Shown in pieces: positions 6,467-7,958 of a DNA stretch of 7,958 nucleotides (the stretch's first letter is position 1; each line of letters starts with the position of its first letter). This DNA comes from Acidimicrobiaceae bacterium (GTDB lineage: Bacteria; Actinomycetota; Acidimicrobiia; Acidimicrobiales; UBA10347). A program made the translations under genes and the position numbers. The notes beneath the pieces were generated by a model. The model had not been told where the DNA came from, ran no database searches, and worked only from the letters and a program-made list of their open reading frames with translations. Where the stretch lies: positions 1 to 7,958 of the forward strand of contig DNHM01000089.1 of the NCBI GenBank assembly GCA_003485885.1, written 5' to 3'.

Positions 6467-6472
6467 TAGCCT
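6467..6472 (+). promoter_or_regulatory. Possible -10 box of ahcY
   Basis: TAGCCT is identical to the candidate -10 of ftsH. Transcription from about 6479 would give a leader of roughly 110 nt carrying all the stems described at 6482-6583. No good -35 is visible, so the assignment is weak. Confidence 0.25.
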
Positions 6473-6481
6473 TTAGGCCGA

Positions 6482-6574
6482 CTCGGCTGAGCGGACGCAT
6501 GGGTGTCAGACGACACCAGCCGGGGTTACAAACCAAGGAAGCCACGCTGACGTGTGCTTCCTTTGAACTCCCCG
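6482..6574 (+). promoter_or_regulatory. Structured 5' leader of ahcY, candidate riboswitch or attenuator-like element
   Basis: Several stems can be drawn. Stem A is CTCGGCTG (6482-6489) with CAGCCGGG (6517-6524), 8 bp with one wobble. It encloses hairpin B, GTGTC (6503-6507) with GACAC (6512-6516) and loop AGAC. Stem C, CGGGG (6521-6525) with CCCCG (6570-6574), uses the same G-run as stem A, so A and C exclude each other. Inside C is hairpin D, AAGGAAGC-CACG (6535-6546) with CGTG-T-GCTTCCTT (6551-6563), 12 bp with one bulged T and loop CTGA. The 3' strand of D (TCCTTT, 6559-6564) can also pair with the ahcY Shine-Dalgarno. Control by SAH or SAM would be logical for this enzyme, but the sequence does not match the SAH, SAM-I, SAM-II or SAM-IV consensus motifs as I remember them. 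Confidence 0.35.
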
Positions 6575-6577
6575 AAC

Positions 6578-6583
6578 AGAGGA
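6578..6583 (+). promoter_or_regulatory. Shine-Dalgarno of ahcY
   Basis: AGAGGA lies 7 nt before the ATG at 6591 and fixes that start. It is the only clear ribosome binding site among the genes of this window. Confidence 0.75.
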
Positions 6584-6590
6584 CGTCACA

Positions 6591-7958
6591 ATGACTGACA
6601 CCGCCCAACAAGACTTCCGCGTCGCAGATCTCTCCCTAGCGGAATTTGGCCGTAAAGAGATCCGCCTCGCCGAACATGAGATGCCTGGCCTGGTATCACT
6701 TCGTGCGAGCTACGGCGACGAGCAGCCGCTCGCTGGTGCTCGCATCGTCGGCTCGCTCCACATGACCATCCAGACAGCAGTGCTTATCGAGACGCTCACC
6801 GCGCTCGGCGCTGACGTCCGCTGGGTGTCGTGCAACATCTTCTCGACCCAGGACCACGCAGCTGCCGCTGTGGCAGTCGGTCCCGACGGTACTGTCGATG
6901 CTCCTTCTGGTGTTCCTGTGTTCGCCTGGAAGGGCGAGACGCTCGAGGAATACTGGTGGGCAACCGAACAGCTCTTCCACTGGCCCGACGGACAAGGCCC
7001 GAACCTGATCCTCGACGACGGTGGCGACGCCACCATGCTGGTCCACAAGGGCCTCGAGTACGAGCTTGCTGGCGCCATTCCTGCAACACCTGACGACGCC
7101 AGTGCAGAAGAAGTCGTGTTCATGGACCGGCTGCGCAGCATGTTTGCTGATGACTCCGGCTTCTGGCAGCGGATCGCCCCTGGTATCCGGGGCGTTAGCG
7201 AAGAAACCACGACCGGCGTGCATCGTCTCGTTGCTATGGCTGCGGCCGGATCACTGTTGTTCCCGGCAATCAATGTGAACGACTCGGTAACCAAGTCCAA
7301 GTTCGACAACCTCTACGGCATCCGCCACTCATTGGTCGACGGCATCAACCGCGGTACCGACGTCATGCTTGGCGGCAAGCTCGCCGTCGTTTGTGGTTAC
7401 GGCGATGTTGGTAAGGGTTGCGCTTCTGCCCTCAAGGGCCAAGGCGCCCGGGTCATGGTCACCGAAATCGACCCGATCTGTGCTCTGCAGGCTGCGATGG
7501 AAGGATTCCAGGTCGTCCGTATCGAAGACGTCATGGAAACTGCCGACATCTTCATCACCACCACCGGCAACAAGGGCATCATCACGTCCGAACACATGGC
7601 CCGCATGAAACATCAGGCAATCGTCGGCAACGTTGGTCACTTCGACAACGAAATCGATATGGCCGGGCTCGACAAGATGAGTGATGTCATGCGGATCAAC
7701 ATCAAGCCTCAGGTCGACGAGTTCGTCTTCCCCGACGGTCATTCTGTGCTGATGCTGAGCGAAGGCCGACTGCTTAACTTGGGCAACGCCACGGGGCACC
7801 CAAGCTTCGTGATGTCGTTCAGCTTCACCAACCAGGTTTTGGCACAGATCGAGTTGCACAAGAACGCCGAGACCTACAGCAACACCGACGTCATCACCTT
7901 GCCCAAGCTGCTCGACGAGGAAGTCGCTCGACTGCACCTCGACCACCTGGGTGTGCGT
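6591..7958 (+). CDS. ahcY: Adenosylhomocysteinase (S-adenosyl-L-homocysteine hydrolase), 3' end cut off
   Basis: NAD-dependent cytoplasmic enzyme that splits S-adenosylhomocysteine reversibly into adenosine and homocysteine, relieving product inhibition of SAM methyltransferases and feeding the methionine cycle. The first 456 residues are present. Visible signatures are [13 protein letters not shown] near the N-terminus, [16 protein letters not shown], and [13 protein letters not shown] (N228-N240) with catalytic K235 and D239. The NAD loop GYGDVGKG (269-276) and [10 protein letters not shown] follow. The extra segment of about 40 residues before EETTTG is typical of many bacterial and plant-type enzymes and absent from the mammalian one. 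[17 protein letters not shown] resembles actinobacterial sequences. The frame is open to the window edge (LDHLGVR), so roughly the last 25-30 residues, normally ending near PDHYRY, are missing. The start is ATG 6591, preceded by AGAGGA. Confidence 0.97.
   Translation, partial: MTDTAQQDFRVADLSLAEFGRKEIRLAEHEMPGLVSLRASYGDEQPLAGARIVGSLHMTIQTAVLIETLTALGADVRWVSCNIFSTQDHAAAAVAVGPDGTVDAPSGVPVFAWKGETLEEYWWATEQLFHWPDGQGPNLILDDGGDATMLVHKGLEYELAGAIPATPDDASAEEVVFMDRLRSMFADDSGFWQRIAPGIRGVSEETTTGVHRLVAMAAAGSLLFPAINVNDSVTKSKFDNLYGIRHSLVDGINRGTDVMLGGKLAVVCGYGDVGKGCASALKGQGARVMVTEIDPICALQAAMEGFQVVRIEDVMETADIFITTTGNKGIITSEHMARMKHQAIVGNVGHFDNEIDMAGLDKMSDVMRINIKPQVDEFVFPDGHSVLMLSEGRLLNLGNATGHPSFVMSFSFTNQVLAQIELHKNAETYSNTDVITLPKLLDEEVARLHLDHLGVR

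Noticed and set aside
6439..6587. Three GACGTC copies as a regulator-binding repeat
   Set aside because: GACGTC is a self-complementary 6-mer that is easily frequent in GC-rich DNA, and the spacing is irregular. I kept it only as a remark with the inverted repeat.
6482..6590. A known SAH, SAM or cobalamin riboswitch upstream of ahcY
   Set aside because: I compared by eye with the consensus motifs I remember and found no convincing core match, so I describe only the stems and do not name a class.
7329..7946. 205-codon minus-strand open frame antisense to ahcY
   Set aside because: It is complementary to the NAD-binding half of ahcY. The Val/Asp/His-rich translation is an antisense shadow.

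Overview
The window looks like an ordinary chromosomal segment of a high-GC actinobacterium, possibly of the Acidimicrobiia type. This is inferred, not proven. The adenosylhomocysteinase has the actinobacterial form of its NAD-site region. The order phosphomannomutase, Trm112-like gene, ..., ahcY recalls a conserved actinobacterial neighbourhood. Shine-Dalgarno sequences are nearly absent, and several start codons sit about one -10 hexamer spacing downstream of a TANNNT box, as in leaderless actinobacterial transcripts. I see no phage, IS, CRISPR, rRNA or tRNA sequence.

Layout. The left edge (2-106, +) carries the last 34 codons of an unidentified protein. Converging on it is a leftward block (3388 to 136, - strand): the membrane AAA+ protease FtsH, a small membrane-anchored thioredoxin-like protein starting 12 bp after it, and a class I SAM-dependent methyltransferase that may also have its own promoter. 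FtsH is divergent from a rightward phosphomannomutase/phosphoglucomutase gene (3492-4874). The 103-bp shared upstream region holds a strong imperfect dyad. The mutase is followed by a Trm112-like small protein (4912-5148), joined to it by a 13-codon mini-ORF that overlaps the mutase stop and the next start. A palindrome followed by a T-run (5271-5293) separates this pair from a 365-residue membrane protein (5311-6408). The right end is ahcY (6591 onward, cut by the window edge) behind a 182-bp upstream region with several alternative RNA stems.

How the genes might work together. FtsH handles membrane and cytoplasmic protein quality control, with a thioredoxin-like partner next door. The mutase supplies mannose-1-phosphate or glucose-1-phosphate for the cell envelope and glycans. 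AhcY removes the SAH produced by methyltransferases such as the one at the left end. The most unusual gene is 5311-6408. It has an N-terminal XRE-type helix-turn-helix, a single membrane span, and an outer domain with HEVGH plus a downstream DFAEA motif, the signature of a gluzincin-like metalloprotease. This DNA-binding/membrane/protease architecture has a palindrome just upstream and occupies a position where relatives usually carry SIS/manA genes. It is the best candidate here for an undescribed system.
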